Shown: piece by piece, positions 22,380 through 33,158 of the stretch
Numbering within the stretch: the stretch's first letter is position 1
Layout of the letters: every line of letters starts with the position of its first letter
From: Andrena cerasifolii
Lineage: Eukaryota > Arthropoda > Insecta > Hymenoptera > Andrenidae
NCBI RefSeq assembly: GCF_050908995.1
Contig: NC_135119.1
Location: 5,270,001 to 5,334,000, forward strand
Direction of reading: 5' to 3'
Length of the DNA stretch: 64,000 nucleotides
Notes under the pieces: model-generated
What the model was told of the DNA's origin: nothing
What the model saw: the letters and a program-made list of their open reading frames with translations, nothing else
Databases searched by the model: none
Program-made: the position numbers and the translations under genes

Positions 22380-22898
22380 CTTCAAGCGGCATATTTAGAA
22401 GGTATTTACATCACTGCTGTCTTATTCAATTTCAACGATCAATTTCTGTGCTCGTCAATCACTTCCTTGCGCGACATAATTTCATCTCGAATGAGACCAC
22501 ACATTTTGGCTGCCTGACCAGCCAATAACCGCGCAACCAATTATGTACCCGTAGCACAATTTTTCGATGGTGGATGAGTCGTATTAAGTCTTTTACTTGG
22601 GCGAACTAACATTTCCAACAAGATCCTCGGGATATCGTGGGCGCCTGACCAACCAATAGATCTCCGCTGACGATAAAACTAGTTGCGGGTCTGCACGATG
22701 AAAACGATGATGAAACCTAATAAAGCGATCTTAATAACAACGATGATATCAGCGTGTCTAGCCACAACGGAGCACTTGCGAGCATCGAAAGGATAATAAG
22801 CCGCTACGAGATACGAGGTAAGAAAACTTCTCGATTAAATTTACAGCACAATTAAAGAAACGCAATAATAGGTCGCAGCTTTTCTCTAGATGTGGCGT
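22380..22898. other. Unique DNA, nothing recognised
   Basis: No repeat ends or recognisable genes. Confidence 0.3.
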
Positions 22899-23578
22899 TT
22901 AAGGGGACTAGGCAGTCGAAAAATCGATTTTTTTTATTGCATTTTCCGAAAGTACTATCTTTTCTCGATAAAATGCCGCTTGGTTTATAGTAAAATTTGC
23001 AAAATTGTAGATTTGGCAGCTAAAAACGTCAAGCGGCAACCTATAACGTCGCCTTTGCAAAGAAACTTTAAACGCGTTTTTCTCGAAAATTTTTTTCTCT
23101 TCGTTTTTTCCTGATTGCGAGCGAATTGAGGTTCAAATCGACTTGGAAAAAATTACAGGATGTGTGGAACATGTGTCATTTCGGCGCAAACCTCTGATAT
23201 GGTCTGTAAAAATTCGAAATTTTCATAAAAAAATCCGGTGACTTCTTAATTTTTCTTATGAAAATCTCGAATTTTTGCGGACCATATCAGAGGTTTGCGC
23301 CGAAATGGCACATGTTCTACACATCCTGTAATTTTTTCCAAGTCGATTTGAACCTCAATTCGAACCTCAATCCGTAAAAATTCGAGATTTTCATAAAAAA
23401 AATCCGGTGACTTCTTAATTTTTTTTATGGAAATCTCGAATTTTTACGGACCACATCAGAGGTTTGCGTCGAAATGGCACATGTTCTACACATCCTGTAA
23501 TTTTTTCCAAGTCGATTTGAACCTCAATTCGCTCGCAATCGGGAAAAAATGAAGAGAAAAAAATATAGTGGCCGCCTA
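22899..23578. mobile_element. TTAAGGGGACTAGG element with rearranged internal modules
   Basis: The left end TTAAGGGGACTAGGCAGTCG at 22899 is shared with 50642. Internally, a module of about 100 bp (reading AATCTCGAATTTTT, then ATCAGAGGTTTGCG, CATCCTGTAATTTTTTCCA, GATTTGAACCTCAATTCG) occurs twice directly, near 23264-23362 and 23430-23531 (169 bp apart), and once inverted at about 23125-23225. CGGTGACTTCTTAATTTTT marks the turning points. The right end is diverged (GTGGCCGCCTAA) and no second TTAA was found. Short frames here are arm translations. Confidence 0.7.
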
Positions 23579-23969
23579 AGAATTTGGATACTTTGCCGGC
23601 CATTTGGGTGGTATATATGGATAAATTTTAAGTAAATAAAATTTACAATTTCGATGAAAAAATCCCGGCCCTCTAAAGGTTAAACATACACATGTAGGTG
23701 TACGTTAAAACTTTATCAGCCGGTCAGAAGCTGTTCCGATTTAAAGCTTTGGTACCTAGTAATCTGTGGATTATGGATTACACATTTCGCGCCATTACGT
23801 TCGGTAGATGTATCGAAATATTTCAAATTAACTGCGTACTTGTTCACTCTATGGTGGAATATTCCGCAGGATTTCCGACTCCGGAAACCACCGTGCATAA
23901 CGTCATAAAGTAATTTTAGGTTATCTATAACAGCAGCGAAGCTGAGGCTTGCCTTGACACCACGCACTA
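23579..23969. other. Unique DNA, nothing recognised
   Basis: Overlapping short frames on both strands; no known family. Confidence 0.3.
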
Positions 23970-23971
23970 TA

Positions 23972-24245
23972 CAGGGCGTTCCAGTATAGACGGTCCAACC
24001 GAGGAGGGGTGATTCTACATGAAAAAATAAGTCGAAAATATAGAATAATTTTTTTTCTTAACGCGTTTACAAAGAGTAACATCGTCTATCTCTGACTGCT
24101 TAGAGTGGGTTTATATATAAAAACAAGACAAAGTCTAAACAAAATATAGTCCTGAAATTAATATATTTTATTCTACATTTCTTATTTATTCTTTCGTGTA
24201 GAATCACCACCTCCTCGGTTGTACCATCAATACTGGGACACCCTG
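23972..24245. mobile_element. TA-flanked mariner-type MITE
   Basis: TA at 23970-23971 and 24246-24247 flanks CAGGGCGTTCCAGTATAGAC and, in reverse complement, CAGGGTGTCCCAGTATTGAT. The arms extend through CCGAGGAGG and GGTGATTCTACA with AATAAG. The 274 bp element is non-coding. It shares its layout (CAGGG end, then GGGTGATTCTA, then AAAATAAG-CGAAAAT) with elements at 58376 and 58983. Confidence 0.85.
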
Positions 24246-24247
24246 TA

Positions 24248-24385
24248 TATTCTGTTTTATTTCTCTTTTCTCTGACGGTGTAATAAAGGCGTTATTATTA
24301 AACAATTGATAAAGGAATAGGTCTACATATTTAGGAAAGATGAATTATCCTATTTTGAGTAGATATATGTACATAAGTGCTTTTA

Positions 24386-24416
<31 letters not shown>

Positions 24417-25772
24417 GTGAATAAAACAGTAAATACTTGTGATCGTGGTAGCTTGGCATTTACACTTAAAATGAATTGAGAGAATCTAATGAATCGATAC
24501 CTACTTCTCTGTAATTGCCTTTTCACATACTCGGTTTCCTACGGAGTATTTGCCAGTACATGTATGTATTCACTAGAGGAGACGTTAAGCAACGATAAAC
24601 AAGGCGTGGTACGTGAACACAGTTACCCACAAAACCCTCTGTTGGAGTTGGAAGCTTAATAAACGTTGGCATGCAACGTAGGTACAGCATAAAATTCGAT
24701 AAAGTCTCACTTTGTACTCGACACTCCAGTAAAGTTCCCTTCTGACTCCGCTGCTGAACTAACAATTTCTCGTTTTGCGCGCGGGATAGTTTAACCGTGT
24801 TGCAAAAAATTAGAACGTCAACATTTAAGATAACTTGCGTTATTCTACTAAGCTTAATAAAGACTATATTTTCATTTAATACTATACTCTATAAAATAGA
24901 CGAAAAATGAAATTAATAATTATGGCTAATCTGTTTGCTTGGTGTAAATTTCGTCTTTCGTGAAGTTGTGTTTTAGAACGATTCACGATGTGCAAGATAC
25001 ACTGGGCGACAGTGATATCATAAAAATATTAGCATTGATTAGAAGAAGTGCAGCATATTTGGAATATTATTGGCAATTTGGAATACCGAAGTGTCTAATA
25101 AACTACTAACGCTATCTACTTTCTAACACCGTAATGTAATAGAGGCTAATGACCTGTTAACTAATGACATTTGTAGATGAACCGCCAATTTGACATTCTC
25201 GACTTACAAGGGGAGGACAACACGTGGTAGACACCGATTTTGATGAGCCTTGGCACGATGAATCTATGTCGAAAATAAGTAAATAGGTGTCCGAGCGTTT
25301 CAGCCAATAGGCCTTAATAATAGAGATATTTACATGTAAATTATTAAAAATCTCATAGTGGCCCTGGGGGTTTAGGGGGTAAAAATCCCACACTACCCTG
25401 ACGCCCGCGGGAGATTTCCTTCTGGAGATGGCGGAGTGCCTTTTGAAGATGTCTCCACGTTAAAAAAAACTTTAATAATTTTTTTTTTATAAATTATTTT
25501 TTTGCAATTTTTTTTTTAACTTCAATATGCAAAACTTTTCCAGCAAATTCAATGAAGAAGCCAACTGCAACTTTTTCCCACCCGTGACGCCACCAGCAAA
25601 TATGCCATTTGTCATCGGTGTTTTAGGTATATTTAAATTTTTAAATTACCTTATTTTACTTCTTAATTTCTAGTTCTACAATAGAGCATGTATGTATAAT
25701 TATTATTGTCATTATTATTAGCTATTATTCATTATGTAGATGTAAAAATTAAATTTACATCTTTTAGGTTAT
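24248..25772. other. AT-rich unique DNA with (AAAT)n
   Basis: A tetranucleotide (AAAT)8 run lies at 24385-24416. The rest shows no mobile-element ends or recognisable protein; open frames at 24523-24765 and 25157-25393 (minus) look like chance. Confidence 0.4.
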
Positions 25773-26188
25773 AAAGACGTCAGACCTGGCAAAATAACTT
25801 TTCCCCTATATTTGTCATCCTTTCAACGCCTTTGGAAATTATAAATTTTCAATTTTTTGTATTTTTTTTCTGGTATCCCCCTAGCCAGAAGTATATTCTA
25901 CAAAATAAAAAAGGTTTTAGTCGAATCTGATAATAACTTTTGGAAATACAGCTCCCACCGTTTTGAGAACACTATTTCGGGAAAAACGCGTTTAAAGCTT
26001 TTGCCTACTTCAAAACTACCGGACCGATTTTGATAATTCTTTCTCCATTAGCTAGGTTGATTCAACCCAAACTAAATACGGCAAGCTTCGCCAAAATCGG
26101 TTCAGTAGTTCCGGAGAAATTCGCGGACAAACACACATACAAACACCTCGAACTGAGAACCCTCTTTCTTTTTGAAGTCGGTTAAAAT
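25773..26188 (+). mobile_element. Chimera: TTAA-family fragment joined to RTE-like LINE tail
   Basis: About 25800-26000 matches the middle of the element at 36595-37337, sharing CTTTCAACGCCTTT, ATTATAAATTTTCAA, GTTTTGAGAACACT and GAAAAACGC. At about 26005 the homology stops. What follows (GACCGATTTTGATAATTCTT, CCAAAATCGGTTCAGTAGTT, CCGGAGAAATTCGCGGACAA, CTTTTTGAAGTCGGTTAAAA) is the pattern of an RTE-type LINE 3' end finishing at 26188. Part of the family relationship is from general memory. Confidence 0.55.
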
Positions 26189-27416
26189 CACCGTTTCATA
26201 GAAAATAGATATAGGCTACATGTATACGAAATACGTAGGCATATACTATTAGAGCACGCAATAAAAAATGAATGATACAGATGAATAAAATGCCATACCT
26301 CGTGAACGTTCGTATCGTTACAACCCTTGTCGGTTCGTCGAGATACGATAAATAATTTTCCGGGGTTGAAGCCTAAATGTCTTCATAATATATTGCTAAC
26401 AGTATGCACATATGTAGCCACGTGGCATCTCGCGTTAAATGAAACATCAAAGGGCACATCGCGCCATCCCCGTGCGTCTGGTATGTAGAAAAGGAAAGGG
26501 CTGAGAATTTATTGGTTCACCGTCGACTTAACGTTGTCCAGCTTAACCGAGTTTTGAATGAGCAGACACGCGTTACCCGGAGGAACATTTAAAAGGGGTG
26601 AAAGGGCCGTGTTTGCCTTTATACCTGCGTGCTCGATCACCCCTTTCCTCATCTGTTCAACTAAATCAGTATTAATGGCGATAATTCCCGGGGCCCAACG
26701 TGCGCGCGCGTGCGCGATACGCGGTCATGATCCTCGTGACGGCGCAACGGTGTCGGTCAATTTGCCCTGTCGATGCATTTCCCTTGTACGTACTTGGATC
26801 AAAAGGAAATTCGAGTCATCGAGTAGATTATCGCGTTCACGTGTAATCCGATAGAACAGTTCGTCACGCGAAGGGTGCTTGCTGCTGCGCACACTGCCGT
26901 CGATGGTTGTTAATCTTGCAGACACGGATATGGCAATTTCAATAATTGCCCAGTCATTCTACAACGCGCGCTGCACGAGTTAATTGGGATGTATGATGTT
27001 TTAGAAAAGTAAGTTTTTCGAGGATCGTTTATCTGTTGATGGTCATGAGTAAATTGGAGGATACAGTGCAAATAGGAAGGGCAATGTAAGAATGGAAGAT
27101 AACGTATTTTACCTTATATTTATGTGTTAGTAAGTGTATAAACCGGCTTTATAATTATGCGGTTCGTGCTTCCAACCACTTTCGAGCGGAGATCGTTTAA
27201 AATGTAGAAGTCGACGACTGTACACAAATTCTATAATGATAATTGCTAATGAACTAAACACGATTTTTATTTTAAAAATGTGGATGGCAAGGATAATCAT
27301 TGAGAGATGTCTGACCGATTTTGTTGTAATAAGTTTCATGAGGCACGATATTCGAAAGGAATACAACATTTTGAGTTAACAATGTAAAAAGAGTACGTAA
27401 CAGACTGTACGTTCTA
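26189..27416. other. Unique DNA with GC-rich block
   Basis: 26440-26960 is GC- and CpG-rich, with a GCGCGCGTGCGCG run at about 26701. No known protein or repeat was recognised. Confidence 0.3.
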
Positions 27417-28012
27417 TTAAGGGGTCATGCTCAGTCAGGAGGCCGAAAAAGGGTGCTCTTTGGAAATTTTTTACTCAAAAGCTATAACACATTTCTCAAA
27501 AAAACTTTTTTCCTTTTAAGCATTGCATCTGGTACCGTGCATCGTAATTTTTTTATTTAAAAATATTTATCAATAACTAAGTTATTGTCCATCACTCGAA
27601 GGTTCTCTAAAAAAAGGCTTCTGCGGTGACCACTGCTGCTCGAAAGTCGAGCATCTAAAATAAAAAATTCAAAAGAATTTACTTATTATATTATATTATG
27701 TAGTATTTGAAAGAAGGATTTTTTTTATCCGAGGTTTAGTTTTCTTTTAATTGACGAAAATTAGACACGATTTATGATAACAATTTTAAACTTTTACTTT
27801 AAACATCAGCCATTTTTTCCCAAATCAATATTTCGAAAAATCCTTCGTTCAAATACTAGATAATATAATATAATAAGTAAATTCTTTTGAATTTTTTATT
27901 TTAGATGATCGACTTACGAGCAGCAGTGGTCACCGCAGAAGCCTTTTTTTAGAGAACCTTCGAATGATGGACAATAACTTAGTTATTGATAAATATTTTT
28001 AAATAAAAAAAT
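27417..28012. mobile_element. TTAAGGGG element carrying a long foldback
   Basis: TTAAGGGGTCATGCTCAGTC at 27417 has the form of the other TTAAGGGG termini here. Arms 27547-27724 and 27836-28012 are near-perfect reverse complements, sharing CTAAAAAAAGGCTTCTGCGG, ATAACTAAGTTATTGTCCAT and CAAAAGAATTTACTTATTAT. The expected right-hand terminus is missing: AT-rich low-complexity sequence starts at 28013. No coding sequence. Confidence 0.75.
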
Positions 28013-29567
28013 ATAAATTATATTAAATAAAAAATAAAGATATATTATACTATACCAATAATATGGCAATATAATAATATACCATAATATACCAAAATTA
28101 TATTATAATTTTATTATAATATAATATAATCTATACGTACATATGTTTATGCATATAAATTGTAAAATATGTAGAATATCTATCTCTAAATTTCGCAGTT
28201 ACTTTCTAGGACCCTGCGGTAAATATAGGCAACCATGAAATCTGAATACCCCTTTGCCCACCCCATCATTTCATCCCCCTCACAGTATGTGATAATTTAA
28301 ATTTAATAATTAATGAAGTTAATTTTAAAATATTATATTGCGATGTTATTGCTGCAATAAATGAATCAGTTGAGCTTCATTTAATTATTACTGACTTCTA
28401 TACTTTTTACGTAATTTTAAAATAATACGCATATTCCACTAAATATTTTGGAAAAATGTAAAATAAATTTGTTCGAGTACTGATGCAGAGCAATTCAGGT
28501 GGGTATTCATATTCCTGTGACCACCAAGCCTTTTGTCACGCATTCGCTATCAAGGGATCAAAGAAATATGATTCAGAAACAACCTGCTTACGTATTAATA
28601 TTTAAGAATTACTACGGGTTCCATTCGTTAAGGAATATACAGAGCGCATATTCCACGCTCCATATCCAAATATAGGTATTAATACGCAATCGCGGGGCGG
28701 GCCACAAATAACTCCCATTTAATATTCACCGAGCCGCGTGTAATTAATTACCCTACAAATGCCTGATGTCATTTGTTTCCTACGCAGCCGAGCCGATTCA
28801 TTCGCCGTGCGTCGCAATAATTCCCCCGTCGCCGTGAAAGAGATCCCCGAGTCATCAAGGCGGTTTATCGTATTCAGTCGTAATCGGATACGAAAAATTA
28901 TCACGAAGGGCCGCCTGGAATTCTCATTTCGCTCGCATCCACGTCTATGTAAACAGTTTAAGTACTGTGCATCCGGATGAATATTTATGGCGGCGGTAGG
29001 CAGAATACTCTTCTCCCTCGAATTAGCATAATTCTGTTTGCATAATTGTCATAGCCATATATCAGTTTTGGAGTTGGGGGGTGGGGGGAGGTATAACGCC
29101 TTCTGAGCTTGTGACGTGGAACACAATTTGCCGTGTTGTAGGTCTAGATAAGGGACACGTATCTACCTGACCTATTCTTGTTAATAATAATTACTCTGTC
29201 CTTACATCTATACAGTGAAAACGACATCCGACTATAATTGGCGCGGTTTACGTAACACGGTTTAGTTAGCGGAATTTATCGCCAACGAATTATTCTTTTG
29301 GGTTCTCACAGGGACAGGTTATTACGCAACTGGAAGATTAGTAGAGGAACAGTAGACATATACTTAGATAGGGCGAGAGTAGGGTCGGGCACATTACGTC
29401 AATGTTTTCCCCCCGACCCCGTTTTTTTTTTAATTTTAGTGCCTCCATGTACCTATGGATGAAATACAGATCTCTGTGTTTGACTCGGACCGTTTTGGCT
29501 GATGGATGTGTAATAAAAGACGCTGCACGTTTGTGGGAAAGATGGTTAATCTTAACCCTACAGTGCA
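28013..29567. other. Low-complexity AT then unique DNA
   Basis: 28013-28140 is ATA/TTA low-complexity sequence. 28720-28980 is a small GC-rich island open on both strands. Nothing else recognised. Confidence 0.35.
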
Positions 29568-29575
29568 CACGTGGG

Positions 29576-29738
29576 CAGAGTTAGGAGCGATGGGGCCGCA
29601 GTGATGGAGGGGGAAACACCTACAGGAGCGGTGGTAATGTGTGAGTCACTGACGCAGGCGCAGTTCATGCACGCATAACCACCACTCCTGTAGGTGTTTC
29701 CCCCGCCATTCACTGCGGCCCCATCGCTCCTAACTCTG
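29576..29738. mobile_element. hAT-type MITE, near-perfect palindrome, 8-bp target duplication
   Basis: CACGTGGG at 29568-29575 is repeated exactly at 29739-29746. The 163 bp element starts CAGAGTTAGGAGCGATGGGG and ends with its exact reverse complement. The two arms, about 65 bp each, differ at very few positions. It is GC-rich compared with its surroundings and has no coding capacity. The intact duplication and well-matched arms suggest a recent insertion. Confidence 0.95.
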
Positions 29739-29746
29739 CACGTGGG

Positions 29747-30094
29747 GCCTGCCAGGCCCAAGTGAACATTTGAATGAATATAAAAAGGGAACCTTTTAAA
29801 TAAATTGCACGTCTGAAGGTACGTTTATGCGGGAGCTGCGATAATAGCGAAGAAAAAGAAATATTTCTTTCTCGACGCTTTTATCGTTGGTCAGCTATGT
29901 AGTAAGCGTTGCTCTACTCGCTGCTCCAATGTAAACAGTTCCATTATAAAACAATATAATGTATTTCGACGCGTCGTTCCAATCGTAGCTCTGATCGTTT
30001 ATCGCAGCTCCAACATAAATGTACCCTTATGTAGCTTTCTGTAAACCTGTTCTCATGATGTTGAAAAAGATTCAGATAACGATGATCCGTAGTG
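29747..30094. other. Unique DNA, nothing recognised
   Basis: No gene or repeat ends recognised in this ~350 bp. Confidence 0.3.
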
Positions 30095-30382
30095 TTAACC
30101 CTTAACTGGTATCCTGGGGTCGCTCGTGACCCCAAGCACCCAAAGTTCGATGTACAATTTTCGGTTGTCTAAGTTGGTAAACTGAATTTCTAATTAATTT
30201 TATAATAATAGTTTAACTTTCTACGCTTCTATTATTTTCTACATTACCTAAGAAGAAAATATTCATTGTGGTTGCTCTAGTGTCGACTTTACAAATTTCT
30301 GTGTCCTTTTTTATTTGGGGTCTGCCACGACCCCATTATACCAGTCACGTTTGCCAAAAACAGTATACCAGTTAAGGGTTAA
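30095..30382 (-). mobile_element. piggyBac-like MITE, family A copy 4
   Basis: TTAA at 30095-30098 and 30379-30382 with perfect CCCTTAACTGGTAT ends. It has the same orientation as copy 2 and close similarity to copies 2 and 3. Confidence 0.92.
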
Positions 30383-30852
30383 AGGGATATTTGTTCAATA
30401 TTCAATTTTTTTATAAATATTTTTGTTAATAAAGATTGAGTGCAATAGATTGCGTACAGTCTAAAAATATTCTTTTTCTCGACATATCCATGCATTCCTA
30501 GATTTGGAGATACAGGAGACGAAATTTCTATAAGAACACTATGATTTACTGACAAAAAGTAATGTATTCCATAAATTTTTACTAGTGTACATCTGGAACC
30601 TTACGATCACTGCAATGTCTTTATTATGGAACGATTTGTGTAAACAAAGTCGCTAGACTTCTGGTGTTATGTATTGAACACTCACTCGCTGACCGAGGTC
30701 AGTGTGAAACTTGTATAAGAACGGTCACATTGATTTAGTTCTGTTTCACCATTTGTACGAGAAACATTTGAAATAGCCAGTGTTATCAGTATATAATATT
30801 GTAATTGTTAAATATATACAGTAATACTTCAAATAATTTCTCTTCAACCAAA

Positions 30853-30928
30853 GTGCCACGAGGAAAAGTTTTAAGTTTAGAAGAACAAGGAAAAATAGAA
30901 GCATACCGAGATACAGGATTGTCTATTA
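30853..30928 (+). pseudogene. Tc1/Tc3-like transposase N-terminal stub
   Basis: A 25-codon stretch reads PRGKVLSLEEQGKIEAYRDT followed by GLSI. This matches the opening of Tc1/Tc3-type transposases (typically MPRGK.LS..E.G.I.A....G.SIR.IA), the first helix-turn-helix that binds the inverted repeats. The initiator position is GTG instead of ATG. The frame is cut exactly where a TA-flanked MITE begins (30929), and the rest of the transposase is not found on the far side of the insertion. About 200 bp upstream may be the element's own leader. Confidence 0.7.
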
Positions 30929-30995
30929 GGGTGGAGCGGAAAATTTAAATTTGAATTTTCAGCTGGCGTGGGTGCGGGATAGTTGTCTTTTGATT

Positions 30996-32841
30996 TGTTA
31001 CGAGCCGAGGCTGAGGGCAATGAGGGTGGCGGCTGCGATGCCGAGGATTGAATTTTTTTGTTAGAGTTTGTTAGTAGCGGACGAACCGGGGTATGGTATT
31101 CCCGGGAGCCGTTATAAGGAGGTTAGTTGTCGTGGACGAACCGGGGTCTGGTATCCCCGGGAGCCACTAGGAAGGTGGAAGTCGTGGACGAACCGGGGTC
31201 TGGTATCCCCGGGAGCCGCTAGGAAGGTGGAAGTCGTGGACGAACCGGGGTCTGGTATCCCCGGGAGCCACTAGGAAGGTAAGTTTCACGGGCGAACCGG
31301 GATCTGGTATCCCCGGGAGCCACTAGGAAGGTAAGTTTCACGGGCGAACCGGGGTCTGGTATCCCCGGGAGCCGCTAGGAAGGTGGAAGTCGTGGACGAA
31401 CCGGGGTCTGGTATCCCCGGGAGCCGCTAGGAAGGTGGAAGTCGTGGACGAACCGGGGTCTGGTATCCCCGGGAGCCACTAGGAAGGTAAGTTTCACGGA
31501 CGAACCGCGGTTTGGTATCCCCAGGAGCCGCTAGGAAGGTGGAAGTCGTGGACGAACCGGGGTCTGGTATCCCCGGGAGCCACTAGGAAGGTGGAAGTCG
31601 TGGACGAACCAGGGTCTGGTATCCCGGGAGCCACTAGGAAGGTATGTTTCACGGGCGAACCGGGGTCTGGTACCCCCGGGAGCCGCTAGGAAGGTGGAAG
31701 TCGTGGGCGAACCGGGGTCTGGTATCCCCGGGAGCCACTAGGAAGGTAAGTTTCACGGGCGAACCGGGATCTGGTATCCCCGGGAGCCACTAGGAAGGTA
31801 AGTTTCACGGGCGAACCGGGGTCTGGTATCCCCGGGAGCCGCTAGGAAGGTGGAAGTCGTGGACGAACCGGGGTCTGGTATCCCCGGGAGCCGCTAGGAA
31901 GGTGGAAGTCGTGGACGAACCGGGGTCTGGTATCCCCGGGAGCCACTAGGAAGGTAAGTTTCACGGACGAACCGCGGTTTGGTATCCCCAGGAGCCGCTA
32001 GGAAGGTGGAAGTCGTGGACGAACCGGGGTCTGGTATCCCCGGGAGCCACTAGGAAGGTGGAAGTCGTGGACGAACCAGGGTCTGGTATCCCCGGGAGCC
32101 ACTAGGAAGGTATGTTTCACGGGCGAACCGGGGTCTGGTACCCCCGGGAGCCGCTAGGAAGGTGGAAGTCGTGGACGAACCGGGGTCTGCTATCCCCGGG
32201 AGTCACTAGGGAGTTGATTGTAGTGGACGAACCGGGGTCTGGTATCCCCGGGAGCCACTAGGAATGTTAATTTAGCCTCGTAACTTTATAATGCGATACA
32301 CCTCGAGCGGTAAAGATGTATCTATGGGTTAGTCTCGTAGAGGTAGTTCAGATGATGATTGGATTCAAATAAAAGAACTCTAACTAAGAAATAACTAATT
32401 ATATTCTATAAGCTCGGTTCTTACAATTGTTTGAGTCTTTACTTGTCGCGGTACCTAAGTCCACCTCTCGATTTTGACGCACTGAGAAATGTGGGGGTCT
32501 CAAAGACTTTAATAATTACAACGCCTATCAGCAACACTGCGAGCTGTATGGCTTAAGTTGAATTAATACTTGACGAAAACTGTTCCTCGATCTCGCAAGC
32601 CTCTATCGTCTAAACCAAGTACACTTGAAATGAGTCCCCGAGTGTGGATTCGTGGCCCTTTTTATACGGCGAAATTCGGCGAGAAAGTAGTGGGGACATG
32701 AATGCCTTCAAATGAATATTAGGTTTTCGGGGGAAACTCGGTTGCATCACACCACTGCAGGAAACGCTGAACCCGCCGGGTCACTGCATTCCGGACACTC
32801 GAAAGGGTTAAAAAGTCAAAGATAGGTCTGCGTACGTAACA
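30996..32841. mobile_element. Solo LTR carrying an internal minisatellite
   Basis: The segment begins TGTTACG and ends CGTAACA, the TG...CA inverted ends expected of a retrotransposon LTR. GATT flanks both sides (30992-30995 and 32842-32845) as a 4-bp target duplication. The insertion interrupts a MITE whose sequence is continuous once the segment is removed, which fixes the boundaries. No internal retroviral-type coding region is present, so it is a solo LTR of 1,846 bp. Possible control signals: AATAAA at 32368-32373 on the plus strand, and a good TATAAAAAGG on the minus strand at 32666-32657. Orientation is therefore undecided. LTR of Ty3/gypsy or BEL/Pao type is likely from the short duplication and TGTTACG end. 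Most of the first two thirds is the 52 bp minisatellite. Confidence 0.8.
31073..32266 (+). repeat. 52 bp GC-rich minisatellite with 468 bp higher-order repeat
   Basis: About 23 copies of a 52 bp unit (core GACGAACCGGGGTCTGGTAT then CCCCGGGAGCCACTAGGAAG). Each unit holds a stem CCGGGG-tctggtat-CCCCGG. Variants (AAGTTTCACGGGC versus GGAAGTCGTGGAC spacers, GGATCTGG, CGCGGTTTGG, AACCAGGGTC, TACCCCCGGG) recur in the same order at an offset of 467-468 bp. Thus 31294 pairs with 31761, 31501 with 31968 and 31605 with 32072. Nine units have been duplicated as a block, and one copy lost a single C near 31624. 52 is not a multiple of three, so frames do not persist and the array is not coding. Confidence 0.95.
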
Positions 32842-33158
32842 GATTAACCAAACACAATCGTAAACAAATTTTGGAAAAATATTCATGTCTGCAGGTTCCT
32901 TTTTCTCCTAAAAATGATTATATAATCATACTATATAGGCGAAAATTTAAATTCGAATTTTCAGTTGGTCTGGGTGCGAGATAGTTGTGTCTTTTGAATA
33001 ACCAAACACAACTGTAAACAAATTTTGGAAAAATATTCATGTCTGCAGGTTCCTTTTTCTCCTAAAAATGATCATATGATTATTTAGGAAAAAAAGGAAC
33101 TTGCAGACATGAATATTTTCCAATTTTTTTTACAGTTGTGTTTGGTTAATCAAAAGTT

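Larger units (their letters stand above)
30929..33158 (+). mobile_element. GGGCGGAGCGG-family MITE, split by a solo LTR
   Basis: After TA at 30927-30928 the end GGGTGGAGCGGAAAATTTAA starts a MITE also found at 54440-54914 and 63532-63971. Its sequence (TTTTCAGCTGGCGTGGGTGC, GATAGTTGTCTTTTGATT) breaks at 30995 and resumes at 32842 with GATTAACCAAACACA. From there it runs through GTCTGCAGGTTCCTTTTTCT in two direct near-copies (about 32842-32960 and 33000-33080) and one inverted copy to 33158. The expected right terminus is missing. Non-coding. Confidence 0.72.

Noticed and set aside
31073..32266. CRISPR-like array
   Set aside because: Units are contiguous 52 bp tandem repeats with no unique spacers, in eukaryotic transposon context.
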